Positions 1 through 8,553 of a stretch of DNA of 64,000 nucleotides are shown in pieces. The DNA comes from Halobaculum sp. XH14. GTDB lineage: Archaea > Halobacteriota > Halobacteria > Halobacteriales > Haloferacaceae. The notes beneath the pieces were generated by a model. That model was not told the DNA's origin and made no database searches. It was given only the letters and a program-made list of their open reading frames with translations. Numbering within the stretch: position 1 is the first letter of the stretch; every line of letters starts with the position of its first letter. Made by a program: the position numbers and the translations under genes. The stretch lies in contig NZ_CP134949.1 in assembly GCF_032116555.1 (NCBI RefSeq), forward strand, positions 1,736,001 to 1,800,000, written 5' to 3'.

Positions 1-78
1 CGACACCCCGTCGCACGCGATCCGACCGCGACGTCCTGGATGACGAGACGACACCTGTCAACCGGTGGCACGACGGGC

Positions 79-91
79 GAGCGTTTTTGCG
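79..91 (+). promoter_or_regulatory. TATA-like element of HD phosphohydrolase gene
   Basis: A T-rich run (gcgtttttg) stands out of GC-rich DNA about 23-35 bases before the ATG at 114. That spacing is typical of haloarchaeal leaderless transcripts and supports the ATG at 114 over an in-frame ATG at 87. Confidence 0.4.
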
Positions 92-113
92 CGACGGTCC
101 CTACTGCCGAGGT

Positions 114-944
114 ATGAGCGACGATCAGGCCGCCGACCCCGTCGCGGGCGGTCGGCGCTACAGCCCCGACGCCGACCACGCGTTCCCGGACGAGAAGCTG
201 AACGAGGTGCTCGCGGCGCTCCGCGACGACCCGGAGATCCACACCTACCTCCGCGCACAGAACGTCAACGCAGTCACCCGAAAGGGGTACAACGACCACG
301 GCGCGAAACACATCGAGATCGTCCGCAACCACGCGCTCCGGCTGTACGACCTGCTGAAACGGGGTGGCGTCGAGTTCAACGGCGCCGCCGAGCAGGGGCT
401 CGCGGAGGCCGACGAGGCCGTTATCATCGCGCTCGCCGCGACCCTCCACGACATCGGCCACGTCGTCCACCGCGACGAGCACGCCTACTACTCCATCCCG
501 CTCGCGGCCGACGTGCTCGACAGGTTCCTCGCCGACTTCTACGACACCTCCGAGGCGGTGCGGATGAAGGGCGAGGTGCTCCACGCCATCCTCTGTCACC
601 ACACCGAGGAGGACCCCCTGACCCGCGAGGCCGGCGTCATCCGCGTCGCCGACGGACTCGACATGGAGCAGGGACGCTCGCGCATGCCCTACGAGAAGGG
701 CGGGCGCGGCATCAACACGCTCTCCTCGCAGGCGATCCGTCGCGTCGAACTGAAACCGGGGTCGGCCGCCGGCGAGGACGCGCCGGTGCTCGTCGACATC
801 GAGATGGTCAACGCCGCCGGCGTCTACCAGGTCGACAACCTCCTGAAGGCGAAGCTCCGGGACTCGCTCATCGACGAGTACGTCCGCATCGTCGCCATCA
901 ACAGCAAGGCGGACGACCAGCTCGTCGAGCGCATCGAACTCTAG
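114..944 (+). CDS. HD domain-containing phosphohydrolase
   Basis: A 276-residue soluble protein of the HD phosphohydrolase superfamily, whose members hydrolyse phosphomonoesters or nucleotides using a bound metal pair. The metal-binding core is visible: an upstream His near residue 66 (AKHIEIV), the HD pair in ATLHDIGH (His112-Asp113), a further His pair in LCHHTEED, and a distal Asp in RVADGLDMEQG. The C-terminal third is a small alpha/beta region without a motif I recognise. I chose the ATG at 114 because a TATA-like element lies about 25 bases upstream; the ATG at 87 would fall inside the promoter. It stands alone before an MFS gene in the same direction. The substrate cannot be told from the sequence. 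Confidence 0.88.
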   Translation: MSDDQAADPVAGGRRYSPDADHAFPDEKLNEVLAALRDDPEIHTYLRAQNVNAVTRKGYNDHGAKHIEIVRNHALRLYDLLKRGGVEFNGAAEQGLAEADEAVIIALAATLHDIGHVVHRDEHAYYSIPLAADVLDRFLADFYDTSEAVRMKGEVLHAILCHHTEEDPLTREAGVIRVADGLDMEQGRSRMPYEKGGRGINTLSSQAIRRVELKPGSAAGEDAPVLVDIEMVNAAGVYQVDNLLKAKLRDSLIDEYVRIVAINSKADDQLVERIEL

Positions 945-1019
945 GCGTCCCTCGCTGCCGACTTCGAGACGCTTTTGAACGCGGAAGCGGTGTTTCGAAC
1001 CGAAAGGGGATAGCCTCAG

Positions 1020-2324
1020 GTGGCACGCTTTGGCAACTCCGTCGCGCTCCTCCGGGACAGGGAGTTCGCGGCGCTCGCGGGGACCGCGTTCGCGCGCAGT
1101 CAGGCGTACTCGACGATCCTCATCGCGCTCGCGCTGTACGCGGAAACGTTCGGCACGACGGGGTTCATCGAGGGGCTGTTCGGGACCGCGTTCGCGCTGG
1201 TCCAGCTCGCCATCGTGCTCCCGCTCGGGCGGAAGGTGGACACGGGCAACGCGAAGCGCTACCTGCTCGCCGGCTTTCTCGTCAACGTGGCGACGTTCCT
1301 CGGGTTCATGCTCGTCCAGAGCCCCGAGCACGTCATCCTCGTCCGGATGGTCCAGGGGCTCGGCGCGTCGATGCTCTGGATCACCGGCGCGACGATCATC
1401 GGCGAGATCAGCCCGGACGGGGAGCGGGGCCGCTGGCTCGGCTCGTACAACCAGTTCGCGTCGTTCTCGTCGCTCGCGGGCGACCTGCTCGGCGGCTACC
1501 TGCTGTACGCGTACGGCTTCACCGAGACGTACCTGGTCCTCACGCTCATCACGCTCGGAACGTTCGTCCTCGTCTACGCGTTCCTCCGCGACAACCCCGG
1601 CGGGCGAAAGGACCCGGAGGAGGCGGGCGGACTGGAGACGTTCCGCTCGCTCATCGACCTCGGCATGTTGCGCGCGCTCGTCACGTTCCGATTCACCTTC
1701 AGCGTCGGGAAGATGGCGGTGATCATCTTTCTCCCCATCTACGCGAGGACGGAGTTCGGCATCTCCGCGTTCGCCATCGGCTGGATCATGGCCGGCGGGA
1801 AGCTGACGAAGGCGCTCACCCAGGGGTTCGTCGGCAACCTCACCGACCGACTCGGGCGGAAACACTACTTCGTCGCCGTCGGCGCGCTGCTGTACGGGCT
1901 GGGAACGGCCGCCATCCCGCTCGCGAGCTACTTCGAGGGGTCGGTCGCGCCGGTCGAGATCTCGTATCTGGGCGACACGCAGGTGCTCGGCGGGGCCTTC
2001 TTCGCGCTGTTCGGGGCGTACTCGATCCTCGGCATCGCCGACTCCATCCGCCTACCCGCGAGCATGGCGCTGTTCGTCGAGGAGGGCGAACAGTACGACT
2101 CCGTGGCGAGCGCGATGTCGCTCCGCTCCATCTCCTGGAAGGTGGGCCAGGTGGTCGGCCCGGTCCTCGTGGGCACCGTGATGGACTTCGTCTCGACGGA
2201 GGCGGGGTTCCTGCTCGCCGCGGGGTTCATCGCGTTCGCCACCGCGTCGTTCGTCGTGCAGTCGCGGTTCGCTGCGCGTGCGGCGGCGGCCGAATCGGGA
2301 CGGCCGGCCGCTGGCGACGACTGA
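1020..2324 (+). CDS. MFS transporter
   Basis: A 434-residue membrane protein with about twelve predicted hydrophobic segments in two halves separated by a charged loop (residues about 190-210), as in the major facilitator superfamily. The loop between segments 2 and 3 reads PLGRKVDTGNAKR and the equivalent loop in the second half reads LTDRLGRKHY, the usual MFS signature. The start is GTG at 1020, 75 bases after the HD gene, with a TATA-like stretch (gcttttgaa) about 45 bases upstream. The substrate is unknown; the sequence resembles drug or metabolite exporters in general shape only. The C-terminus is short and Ala-rich. Confidence 0.88.
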   Translation: MARFGNSVALLRDREFAALAGTAFARSQAYSTILIALALYAETFGTTGFIEGLFGTAFALVQLAIVLPLGRKVDTGNAKRYLLAGFLVNVATFLGFMLVQSPEHVILVRMVQGLGASMLWITGATIIGEISPDGERGRWLGSYNQFASFSSLAGDLLGGYLLYAYGFTETYLVLTLITLGTFVLVYAFLRDNPGGRKDPEEAGGLETFRSLIDLGMLRALVTFRFTFSVGKMAVIIFLPIYARTEFGISAFAIGWIMAGGKLTKALTQGFVGNLTDRLGRKHYFVAVGALLYGLGTAAIPLASYFEGSVAPVEISYLGDTQVLGGAFFALFGAYSILGIADSIRLPASMALFVEEGEQYDSVASAMSLRSISWKVGQVVGPVLVGTVMDFVSTEAGFLLAAGFIAFATASFVVQSRFAARAAAAESGRPAAGDD

Positions 2325-2362
2325 ACCACGTCTGTGTCACCGGGCACGAGGTGAGACGGTAA

Positions 2363-2458
2363 CGGTATTGCATCGACGGCGAGCGCCGCGACATGGTCCG
2401 CGAGCACCGCGACCCGGTCCAGTACGGGCTGCTCCGGCAGGAGTGGCGTGAGGAGTTC
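2363..2458 (+). pseudogene. possible remnant of a GNAT acetyltransferase C-terminus
   Basis: Between the MFS gene and the convergent YdeI-like gene an open stretch follows an in-frame stop at 2360. It translates to a segment containing DGERRD and then QYGLLRQEW. This resembles the end of RimJ/RimL-type GNAT acetyltransferases, where a DGE...D..YGLL..EW motif is common. There is no upstream acetyl-CoA-binding part in this frame, so it would be a relic. The match is short and from memory, so chance is possible. Confidence 0.3.
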
Positions 2459-2496
2459 ACCGCCCCGACATCGCGAACGCACCCGGCTTCCACCGT

Positions 2497-3081
2497 TCAG
2501 AGCCGTCGCTCGTTGTGCTCGTCGTAGGCCGACAGGTTCCGGTCCGCGAGTTCCACGGTCCGCTGGATCCGGTGGTCCCTCGTTTCGTCCGTCTTCGCGT
2601 CGGTCACCAGCGCGATGAACGCGTGCTGGTCCGTGTTGGAGAACGCCTGGAAGTTCTCCCAGGCCTTCTCGTTGGCCTGCAGCGCGCGTTTCAGTTCGGG
2701 CGGAACCTCGTGGTCGTCGCCGAGCCGATACGCGTCCGCCCACGCTCCCGACTCCCTGGCCGCCTCGACCAGTTCCATCCCGGCCGGGGTCATCTTCCCG
2801 GCCTCGATCATCCGCTCGACGCGCTCCGTGTTGTTCTTCGACCACTTGCTGTCGGGCTTGCGGGGGGTGAACCGCCGTTTGTACGTCTCGTCGTCGATCC
2901 CGTTGACGAGGCCGTCGATCCAGCCGAAACAGATCGCCTCCTCGACCGATTCGCCGTAGCCGATGCCGCTCCGGTCGGCGTCCGCCTTGTAGTACCCGAC
3001 CCACAGTTCGTCGGTCGAACCGTGGTTCGCTTCGAGCCAGTCGCGGAACTCCGTTCGGGAGCTGAAGAATACGGGGTCCAT
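2497..3081 (-). CDS. YdeI/OmpD-associated family protein
   Basis: A 194-residue soluble protein of the YdeI family (often called bacteriocin-protection, YdeI/OmpD-associated). The family hallmarks are present: an N-terminal FRDWLEANH region, the strongly conserved ICFGWIDG segment, then RRFTPRK and SKWSKNN, and a helical C-terminus with the repeated AFIALVTDAK type sequence. The length is close to the family norm. An in-frame ATG 60 bases upstream exists, but homologues begin with the FFSSRTEFRDWL segment, so the start at 3081 is preferred. The biochemical role is not established in archaea. Its 5' region lies close to the VOC gene, which is read in the same direction. Confidence 0.85.
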   Translation of the reverse strand: MDPVFFSSRTEFRDWLEANHGSTDELWVGYYKADADRSGIGYGESVEEAICFGWIDGLVNGIDDETYKRRFTPRKPDSKWSKNNTERVERMIEAGKMTPAGMELVEAARESGAWADAYRLGDDHEVPPELKRALQANEKAWENFQAFSNTDQHAFIALVTDAKTDETRDHRIQRTVELADRNLSAYDEHNERRL

Positions 3082-3124
3082 CGTCGGAGTACCGTATCGA
3101 ACGGCCGGGTGATAATCGTGCGGG

Positions 3125-3520
3125 TCAGGGGAACGGATCACGTCGTCCGTGCGTCCCGTCGCTCCGCCGGTGGAGCATGATCGGGTTGTCGTCGGGGTCG
3201 GCGACCATCGCCATCGCGCACGTGGGGAACTCCTGTGGCTCCATCAGGACGGCCATCCCCTCGTCCCGAAGCCGTTCGACGGCCGACTCGACGTCGTCGA
3301 CAGCCATCGAGACGCCGACGCCGCCCGCACCCGGAGACAGGGGAACCGCGGGGTTCACCTCGCCCAGCGCGAGCGTGGTCGGCGGCAGGGCGAACTCCGC
3401 CCAGCCCGACTCCTCGTCCAGCGATTCGAGGGCGAGTCCGAGCGTGTCCCGGTAGAACGAGACGGACTGCTCGATATCGCTGACGGTGTGAAACACGAAG
3501 TCCGCTGCTTTGGCGTTCAT
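3125..3520 (-). CDS. VOC (glyoxalase/bleomycin resistance) family protein
   Basis: A 131-residue single-domain protein of the vicinal oxygen chelate superfamily, built of two beta-alpha-beta-beta-beta modules. The first module shows FVFHTVSDIEQSVSFYRDTLGL, of which the SDIEQSVSFYRDTLGL part is the classic VOC opening. The second has MAVDDVESAVERLRDEG and ends in ADPDDNPIMLH, a typical metal-ligand strand. The reaction is unknown: members include glyoxalase I, dioxygenases and antibiotic-binding proteins. A TATA-like stretch (gaaattaac on the minus strand) lies about 30 bases upstream. It stands 43 bases before the YdeI-like gene in the same direction and may be co-transcribed with it. Confidence 0.87.
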   Translation of the reverse strand: MNAKAADFVFHTVSDIEQSVSFYRDTLGLALESLDEESGWAEFALPPTTLALGEVNPAVPLSPGAGGVGVSMAVDDVESAVERLRDEGMAVLMEPQEFPTCAMAMVADPDDNPIMLHRRSDGTHGRRDPFP

Positions 3521-3626
3521 GCGACGTCCCTACGACGACCACTGCCCAGTTAATTTCTCACCCCGGAGCGAATGTAAACAGGTGTCGACTCGTACGGCCC
3601 GCCGGAACGAACTCGCCCGCGCGTCG

Positions 3627-4184
3627 TCAATCCCAGCGTTTCGAGGGTGTCAGCGCCGCCTGTCGTGACCGCCGCCACCACAACCCGGCGTTGAGGAGCA
3701 CGCCGGCGAGGAGGAGCCCCCAGTTGAACCACGGGTCGTCGTACCAGACGAGGTCGATTCCGAGCGACTGCGAGTAGAGCGGCCAGAACGGCTCGACGGC
3801 CTGGGCGACGTCAGGTGCCGAGAGCATGTCCGCGAACAGGTGTGAGAGCCCGGGAATCCACACGACGAGGAACCAGAACGCGAACCCCGGCCATTCGGCG
3901 GGCTTCGAGGACTCGTCGACCGTGTCGGCGACCCGCCGGTACGCCAACGAGAGAACGGGCCCGAGAACCGCCGCCGCGACGGTGACGAACAGCACGGTGT
4001 GGAGGACGCCGTGGTGTTCGATCGTCCCGACGACGGTCTTGAGTGGCAGATCGACGTCCGGCAGCATCCCGAATAGGACGCCCACAGCGACGAACGTCCC
4101 GACCGGCGTCGACCGACCGGCGAGTAGCCACGCCGGCGCGAGCCACAGCAGCGCCATCCCGAGGTGTCCGGCAACGTCGACCAC
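3627..4184 (-). CDS. YdjM-like membrane-bound metal-dependent hydrolase (DUF457 type)
   Basis: A 185-residue protein with about four membrane segments. It carries the metal-ligand pattern of the YdjM/DUF457 family of predicted inner-membrane hydrolases: His7 in the first helix (DVAGHLGM), the Asp pair in MLPDVDLP (Asp43, Asp45), a His cluster at GTIEHHGVLHT (His57, 58, 62) and a later SHLFADMLS. Substrates of the archaeal members are not known to me. A TATA-like sequence (ggtttaggg on the minus strand) lies 21-29 bases before the ATG. It is separated from the tRNA-Gly gene by about 200 bases holding a hairpin but no gene. Confidence 0.78.
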   Translation of the reverse strand: MVDVAGHLGMALLWLAPAWLLAGRSTPVGTFVAVGVLFGMLPDVDLPLKTVVGTIEHHGVLHTVLFVTVAAAVLGPVLSLAYRRVADTVDESSKPAEWPGFAFWFLVVWIPGLSHLFADMLSAPDVAQAVEPFWPLYSQSLGIDLVWYDDPWFNWGLLLAGVLLNAGLWWRRSRQAALTPSKRWD

Positions 4185-4321
4185 GGTGTCGGTTCCACGT
4201 CCGTCCCTAAACCGTTGCTGGCGGCTTCTCGTGTCCTGCCCGTTGCCGGTCGGCAGAACATGCGTCGGCCGGGATCTGGACCGAGCCGAGCCTGGCTACT
4301 CGCTTCGCTCGGAACTGCGAC

Positions 4322-4345
4322 TCGTCGGGTTCAGAATCCCGACGA
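4322..4345. terminator. perfect 8-bp hairpin downstream of tRNA-Gly
   Basis: TCGTCGGG at 4322-4329 pairs exactly with CCCGACGA at 4338-4345 across an 8-base loop. It lies about 37 bases past the 3' end of the minus-strand tRNA-Gly gene. Archaeal termination usually relies on T-runs, which are absent here, so a role in processing or no role at all is equally possible. Confidence 0.3.
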
Positions 4346-4381
4346 AGCGATCACGTCTCTCACAGGCGTTCGAGGCGACAC

Positions 4382-4453
4382 TGCGCCGGCCGGGATTTGA
4401 ACCCGGGTCGTTGGCTTGGAAGGCCAAAGTCATACCAGCTAGACCACCGGCGC
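4382..4453 (-). tRNA. tRNA-Gly (UCC anticodon)
   Basis: The minus strand folds as a 72-base tRNA. The 7-bp acceptor stem GCGCCGG pairs with CCGGCGC before discriminator A. The anticodon arm GGCC-TTCCAA-GCC displays UCC, which reads GGA and GGG glycine codons. The T arm has the usual GGTTCAAATCC loop. CCA is not encoded and no intron interrupts the anticodon loop. Confidence 0.96.
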
Positions 4454-4502
4454 GCCGTGGTAGTTGCTATCGGCAGCAGGAATAAGGGCCTTCCCCTTTC
4501 AG

Positions 4503-5591
4503 TCAGTCGTCGGCAGCCGCCTCCTCGTCGGGTTCCGCCGCTCGCGGTCCCGCCGCGTGGCCCTCGTGTGTGACCGCAGTCGCCAGCAACTCGGGCGAGA
4601 TGGCGGGTACGTCGGCGGCCTCGACCGGACCCAGCGCGTCGACGTCCTCCGTCGAACGCGGGAACGGCCGCAGGTCCATGTGGATGGCGATGCCGGCTTT
4701 CGCGCCCTCTCCCATCGCGACCGGGATCTGGTTGTACCCCGGCGTGAGATCGCCGACGGCGTACACCCCGTCCCGACTCGTGCGCCCGTGGTCGTCGACG
4801 TCGACCGTGCCGTCGTCGGTGCGTTCCAGGTCGAGCGCGTCGGCGAGTTCCGCGTTGTAGTTCGAGCCGTACATCGGGAAGCCGCCGCGGTACTCGCGGG
4901 TCGTCCCGTCCGCGAACTCGAACGACTCCAGCCAGCCGTCCTCGTCCTTGTTCATGCCCGTGATCTCCTCGTGGATCACGTCTACGGGGTGGTTCTCCAA
5001 CATCGTCGCCGTCGCCTCGCTCCACTCCGGGTTCGCGCCGCGGGTGAGCACGTCCACCTCGTCGGTGAAGTTGAGCATGATCATCCCGACGTGTGCCGCG
5101 GCGTCGCCGGCGCCCATCACGTACACCGGCTCGTCGACGAACATGTACGCGTCACAGTGGAGACAGTAGTGCAGTCCCCGACCGGTCGGCGGGAGGGGCG
5201 GATCGGGCCGCTCGTCGGAGAATCCGGTCGCCAGGACGAGCCGTCTGGTGGCGTACTCCTCCCCGCCGGCGACGAGTCGATAGCCGGTCGCGTCCTCCGA
5301 CGCCTCCCCACCCGATTCCGAAGACGGCGGCCGGACGTCCTCCACGAACGTCCGCTCGTAGTCGGCACCGTAGGACTCGACTTGCTCCCGGGCCGTCCGG
5401 AGGAACTCGGCGCCGCTCGTCTCCTCGGTGACGCCGATGACGTTGTGCGTGTCCTGCATCATCGCCGCGCGGCCGCCGCCGCGGTCGAAGACCGCCGTCC
5501 CCAGCCCGAGTCGCGTCGTGTACAGCGCGGCCGTCAGCCCGGCCGGTCCGCCGCCGACGACCACCACGTCGTAGTCGAACTCGTCGCTCAT
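4503..5591 (-). CDS. NAD(P)/FAD-dependent oxidoreductase, thioredoxin-reductase-like
   Basis: A 362-residue flavoprotein of the thioredoxin reductase fold. It begins with an FAD-binding Rossmann motif (VVVGGGPAGLTAALY, residues 10-24). Next comes a dicysteine CLHC (Cys143, Cys146) at the position of the redox centre, directly before the second Rossmann motif VYVMGAGDAA. It closes with the FAD-contact segment GVYAVGDLTPGYNQIPVAMGEG. The protein exceeds the usual ~320 residues because of an acidic insert near residues 88-102 and a C-terminal tail of about 60 residues rich in Ala and Glu. It probably reduces a thioredoxin or another dithiol, but the partner is not shown. A TATA-like ttaaag lies about 25 bases upstream. 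Confidence 0.85.
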   Translation of the reverse strand: MSDEFDYDVVVVGGGPAGLTAALYTTRLGLGTAVFDRGGGRAAMMQDTHNVIGVTEETSGAEFLRTAREQVESYGADYERTFVEDVRPPSSESGGEASEDATGYRLVAGGEEYATRRLVLATGFSDERPDPPLPPTGRGLHYCLHCDAYMFVDEPVYVMGAGDAAAHVGMIMLNFTDEVDVLTRGANPEWSEATATMLENHPVDVIHEEITGMNKDEDGWLESFEFADGTTREYRGGFPMYGSNYNAELADALDLERTDDGTVDVDDHGRTSRDGVYAVGDLTPGYNQIPVAMGEGAKAGIAIHMDLRPFPRSTEDVDALGPVEAADVPAISPELLATAVTHEGHAAGPRAAEPDEEAAADD

Positions 5592-5752
5592 GGGGAACCG
5601 TTCGGGTGCGCACAGTTAAAGTCGCCTTCCGGCTGTGCGCGGTCGACGACGGACCGACCCGCGCGGGAGCGGCAGGGATCGACTCGCTCCGGAGCGACCG
5701 GGAACGGTCCGCGCGGCCGACTCCCCGCCGGGAAGCGTTCGAGCGCGCGGAA

Positions 5753-6433
5753 TCAGTCGGCCGCGACGACCGCGTAGCAGTTTCCGCTGGAGACGAACGC
5801 CTCCACCGTCCGCACGCCGCTCGCGTCCAGATCCGCGCGGAACTCGTCGGGGTCGTAGATGTGGTAGAAGCGCGGGACGGTCCGACCGCCCGGGAGGGTC
5901 CAGTCGACCTCGGTGTCGAACCCCTCCTCCGCGTCGAACCGGTCGCTCTCGGTGCTCCACGCGCTGACGAGCGCGCGGCCGCCGGGCGCTAGCGACCGAC
6001 CGAGTTCGGAGAGGGACGCGACCCGGCGCGCGCGGGGGCGGAGGTGGTGGACGGCGGCGACGTACACCGCCACGTCGACGACGTCGTCCCGGACGGGCAG
6101 CGCCGCCGCGTCGCCGAGAACCGGGGCGAACGCGTCCCGATAGCCACGTTCTCCGGCCCGATCGACGGCCTCGCGGATGAGTTCCTCGCTCACGTCGACG
6201 CCGACCACCCGCTCGGCGCGTTCGGCGAGCGACTCGGAGTGGCGGCCGTTCCCACAGCCGACGTCGAGCGCGACCTGTCCCGATCGCCCGTCGAGGAACG
6301 ACTCCACCTCGGGCCAGGCGTACCGCCTGGTTCGCGCGAAGTGGGACGCGATCCGATCGTACGTCTCGGCAACCTCCCGACGTTCAGCCGGTCGTGCGGG
6401 CTCGTCGCCGCGTCCCGATCGATCGCCCGTCAT
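5753..6433 (-). CDS. class I SAM-dependent methyltransferase, Trm9-like
   Basis: A 226-residue Rossmann-fold methyltransferase. Motif I is LDVGCGNGRH (residues 56-65), followed by VVGVDVSEELI (motif II) and a later LGDAAALPV with DVAVYVAAVHHL (motif IV region). The N-terminal part ETYDRIASHFARTRRYAWPEV closely resembles Trm9/ALKBH8-type enzymes that methylate carboxymethyluridine at the tRNA wobble position, so tRNA modification is a reasonable guess but not proven. The ATG overlaps the stop of the upstream PilC-like gene by four bases (ATGA), so it is probably translated from the same transcript. It is not an obvious partner of a secretion system, so the link may only be transcriptional. Confidence 0.85.
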   Translation of the reverse strand: MTGDRSGRGDEPARPAERREVAETYDRIASHFARTRRYAWPEVESFLDGRSGQVALDVGCGNGRHSESLAERAERVVGVDVSEELIREAVDRAGERGYRDAFAPVLGDAAALPVRDDVVDVAVYVAAVHHLRPRARRVASLSELGRSLAPGGRALVSAWSTESDRFDAEEGFDTEVDWTLPGGRTVPRFYHIYDPDEFRADLDASGVRTVEAFVSSGNCYAVVAAD

Positions 6434-8550
6434 GTTCCGATGAACGCGAATGCGACGTACGTGGACAGCAGCATCAGGCTGGCGTGTTTGACGCCGTCCG
6501 CCATGCGACCCTCCCCGAGTTGGCCGGCGATGACGCCCGAACAGACCGCCTGAATCGCCGAGGCGTGATAGAACAGCAGGACGTACTTCTCGGTCGAAAC
6601 GTCCCCGAAGCCGCCGAACACGCCCGAGACACCCGACACGCCGGTTCCGGAAACGCCGTCGTTCGTGCCGGCGATCGCCGCGTTCTCGATCGCCGGCACG
6701 AACGACACCGAGAGCGCGCCGACGATGCCGAGGAACACGGCGAAGGAGACGTAGATGACCAGCAGGTACGTCACCATCACCTGCCGTCGCTCGCGGCGGA
6801 GCCGCTGGGTCGCCCGCGTCTCGTCGGCGGCGATCTCGAGCACCGGCGCGACCTCCCCGCTGGCCGAGATCGCGTTCGTGACGAGCGCGACCGCCCGCGA
6901 GACCATCGGCGAGTCGACCCGGTCCTCCATCCGTTCGAGCGCCGTCGCCGCGTCCGCACCCCACCGGATGTCCCGCCAGGTGCGCTCGATCTCGGGCGTC
7001 AGCTTGCCCAGATCCGAGCGGGTGAGCCGGCGGATGCTCTCCACGACCGTCAGCCCGGCCTCGTTGATGCTCGCCATCCGATCGAGAAAGTCGGGCACGG
7101 CACGCTCGATGGCCCGCGTTCGGCGCTTGTCGAGTTCGTACACGAGCCCGTAGCCCACGAGCGCGAGCAGCGTCGCCTCGATGACGGGCGTGTCGAGCGC
7201 TCGGAGCGCCGGCAGCGGTGCGAGCGGGAACGCGTCGACCCGAAACCGGATCCACCAGAGTCCGGCGGGAACCGTGACGAGCATCGTCGCGGCCGGGCGG
7301 GCGAGGATCGCCCGACGTGGCCGCCTCAGCCAGCCCAGCAGTCGGTCGAACGTCTCGTACGCCGCGAGCCGTTCCCGGCTGGCCGCCCAGCGGTCCGACG
7401 CACCGCCGACGCCGCCGTCCGCGCGCGTGTCCTCCTCGGACGCGGTGCTGATCGCGGCGGCGCTCCGCCGTCGCGGGTCGGCCGCTATCCCGGTCCGCCG
7501 TGTCTCCTGGCTCGTGTTCGTGATGGAGTCGACGTAGACGGCGAACCCGGCGGTTCCGAGCGGGACGGCGACGTAGACGACCACTCGCAACAGCGCCGTC
7601 GTGTCCTGTAGCACCATCCCGATGACGACGAGGATGGTGATGAAAAACAGCGGCCCGGCGACGAGCACCGTCACGTACGCCTCCGCGAACGCCGAGAGGA
7701 CCTCGAGATACTGCTCCTGCTGGGACTCGGCCTCCGCCTGATAGCGCTCGTACTGGCCCTTCAGGTACTCGGAGATGTTCTGCCCGCTGGCGAGCACCGA
7801 GGCGACGTTCTCGCCGAACTCGGCCATGTTCTCCGAGGGCGTCCGCCGGCCAAGTCGCTCCATCGCCGTCAGCACGTCCGTCCCGAAGTTGTTCATGTCG
7901 CGGACGCCGACGCCGAGTTCCCGCGCCGCCTCCCCGTACACGCCCTCGTTCTCGGTGAGCGTGTTCAACACGTTCGGGAACGCCATCCCGGACCGCGAGA
8001 GCGCGTAGACGAACGCGACCGTCCGGGGCAGCGTCGCCTCGATCTGTCCCGCGCGGGCGTTCGCGCGCTGGTCCAGAAGCTCCCACCGGATGGCGTACGT
8101 CGCCAGCGCCGCCCCCGCGCCGAGCGTCGCCGAGGACGCCAGCAGCAGCGGGAACAGGTCGCCGACCCCCAGTTCGCCGACGCGCGTGAGGTCGGCGAGA
8201 AACGAGAGCGCGGCCGGCAGCCGCGCCCGGAGCGTCTCGCCGTTCACCCGGAGCGCCGCCAGCAGGAACCCCATCCCGTACACCCCGAGGAGGCTGCCGG
8301 CGACGCCCGCGATCCCCGAGTACATGAGCGTCTTCGAGGCGTACACGCGGTGGGTCACGCCGAGGTGTGCGGCGCGGATCCGCGTCCGCTGGTTCCGCTT
8401 CCGTGGGTTCTCCTGGGCAACGTAGTCGCCGAAGAACACGAGCGCCGTCCGCGTCACCGCGAGGTTGACCCGACGGCTGAACGGGGCCGCCGCGACCGGC
8501 GCGAGCAACGCCACGAGCAGGAGGATCGAGACGAGTGCGACCCCGAGCAT
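6430..8550 (-). CDS. type II secretion system F / PilC-TadC family membrane protein
   Basis: A 706-residue polytopic protein that would form the inner-membrane platform of a type IV pilus-like or secretion machine, working with the ATPase encoded just upstream. Two T2SSF-type cytoplasmic helical domains are visible: one around residues 170-290 (with RSGMAFPNVLNTL and an MERLGRRTPSENMAEFG loop) and a second around 480-590 (MASINEAGLTVVESIRR, then ERMEDRVDSPMVSRA). Each is followed by two or three membrane segments. A charged Ala/Arg/Asp linker without membrane segments (about 350-400) separates the halves. It starts three bases after the ATPase stop. No prepilin-like gene or prepilin peptidase is nearby, so the substrate pilins must lie elsewhere. 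Confidence 0.87.
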   Translation of the reverse strand: MLGVALVSILLLVALLAPVAAAPFSRRVNLAVTRTALVFFGDYVAQENPRKRNQRTRIRAAHLGVTHRVYASKTLMYSGIAGVAGSLLGVYGMGFLLAALRVNGETLRARLPAALSFLADLTRVGELGVGDLFPLLLASSATLGAGAALATYAIRWELLDQRANARAGQIEATLPRTVAFVYALSRSGMAFPNVLNTLTENEGVYGEAARELGVGVRDMNNFGTDVLTAMERLGRRTPSENMAEFGENVASVLASGQNISEYLKGQYERYQAEAESQQEQYLEVLSAFAEAYVTVLVAGPLFFITILVVIGMVLQDTTALLRVVVYVAVPLGTAGFAVYVDSITNTSQETRRTGIAADPRRRSAAAISTASEEDTRADGGVGGASDRWAASRERLAAYETFDRLLGWLRRPRRAILARPAATMLVTVPAGLWWIRFRVDAFPLAPLPALRALDTPVIEATLLALVGYGLVYELDKRRTRAIERAVPDFLDRMASINEAGLTVVESIRRLTRSDLGKLTPEIERTWRDIRWGADAATALERMEDRVDSPMVSRAVALVTNAISASGEVAPVLEIAADETRATQRLRRERRQVMVTYLLVIYVSFAVFLGIVGALSVSFVPAIENAAIAGTNDGVSGTGVSGVSGVFGGFGDVSTEKYVLLFYHASAIQAVCSGVIAGQLGEGRMADGVKHASLMLLSTYVAFAFIGT

Positions 8551-8553
8551 CGG

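Noticed and set aside
4210-4380. A second RNA gene next to tRNA-Gly
   Set aside because: The ctcgcttcgctcgg-type palindromes are common in haloarchaeal DNA and no tRNA fold could be built there.
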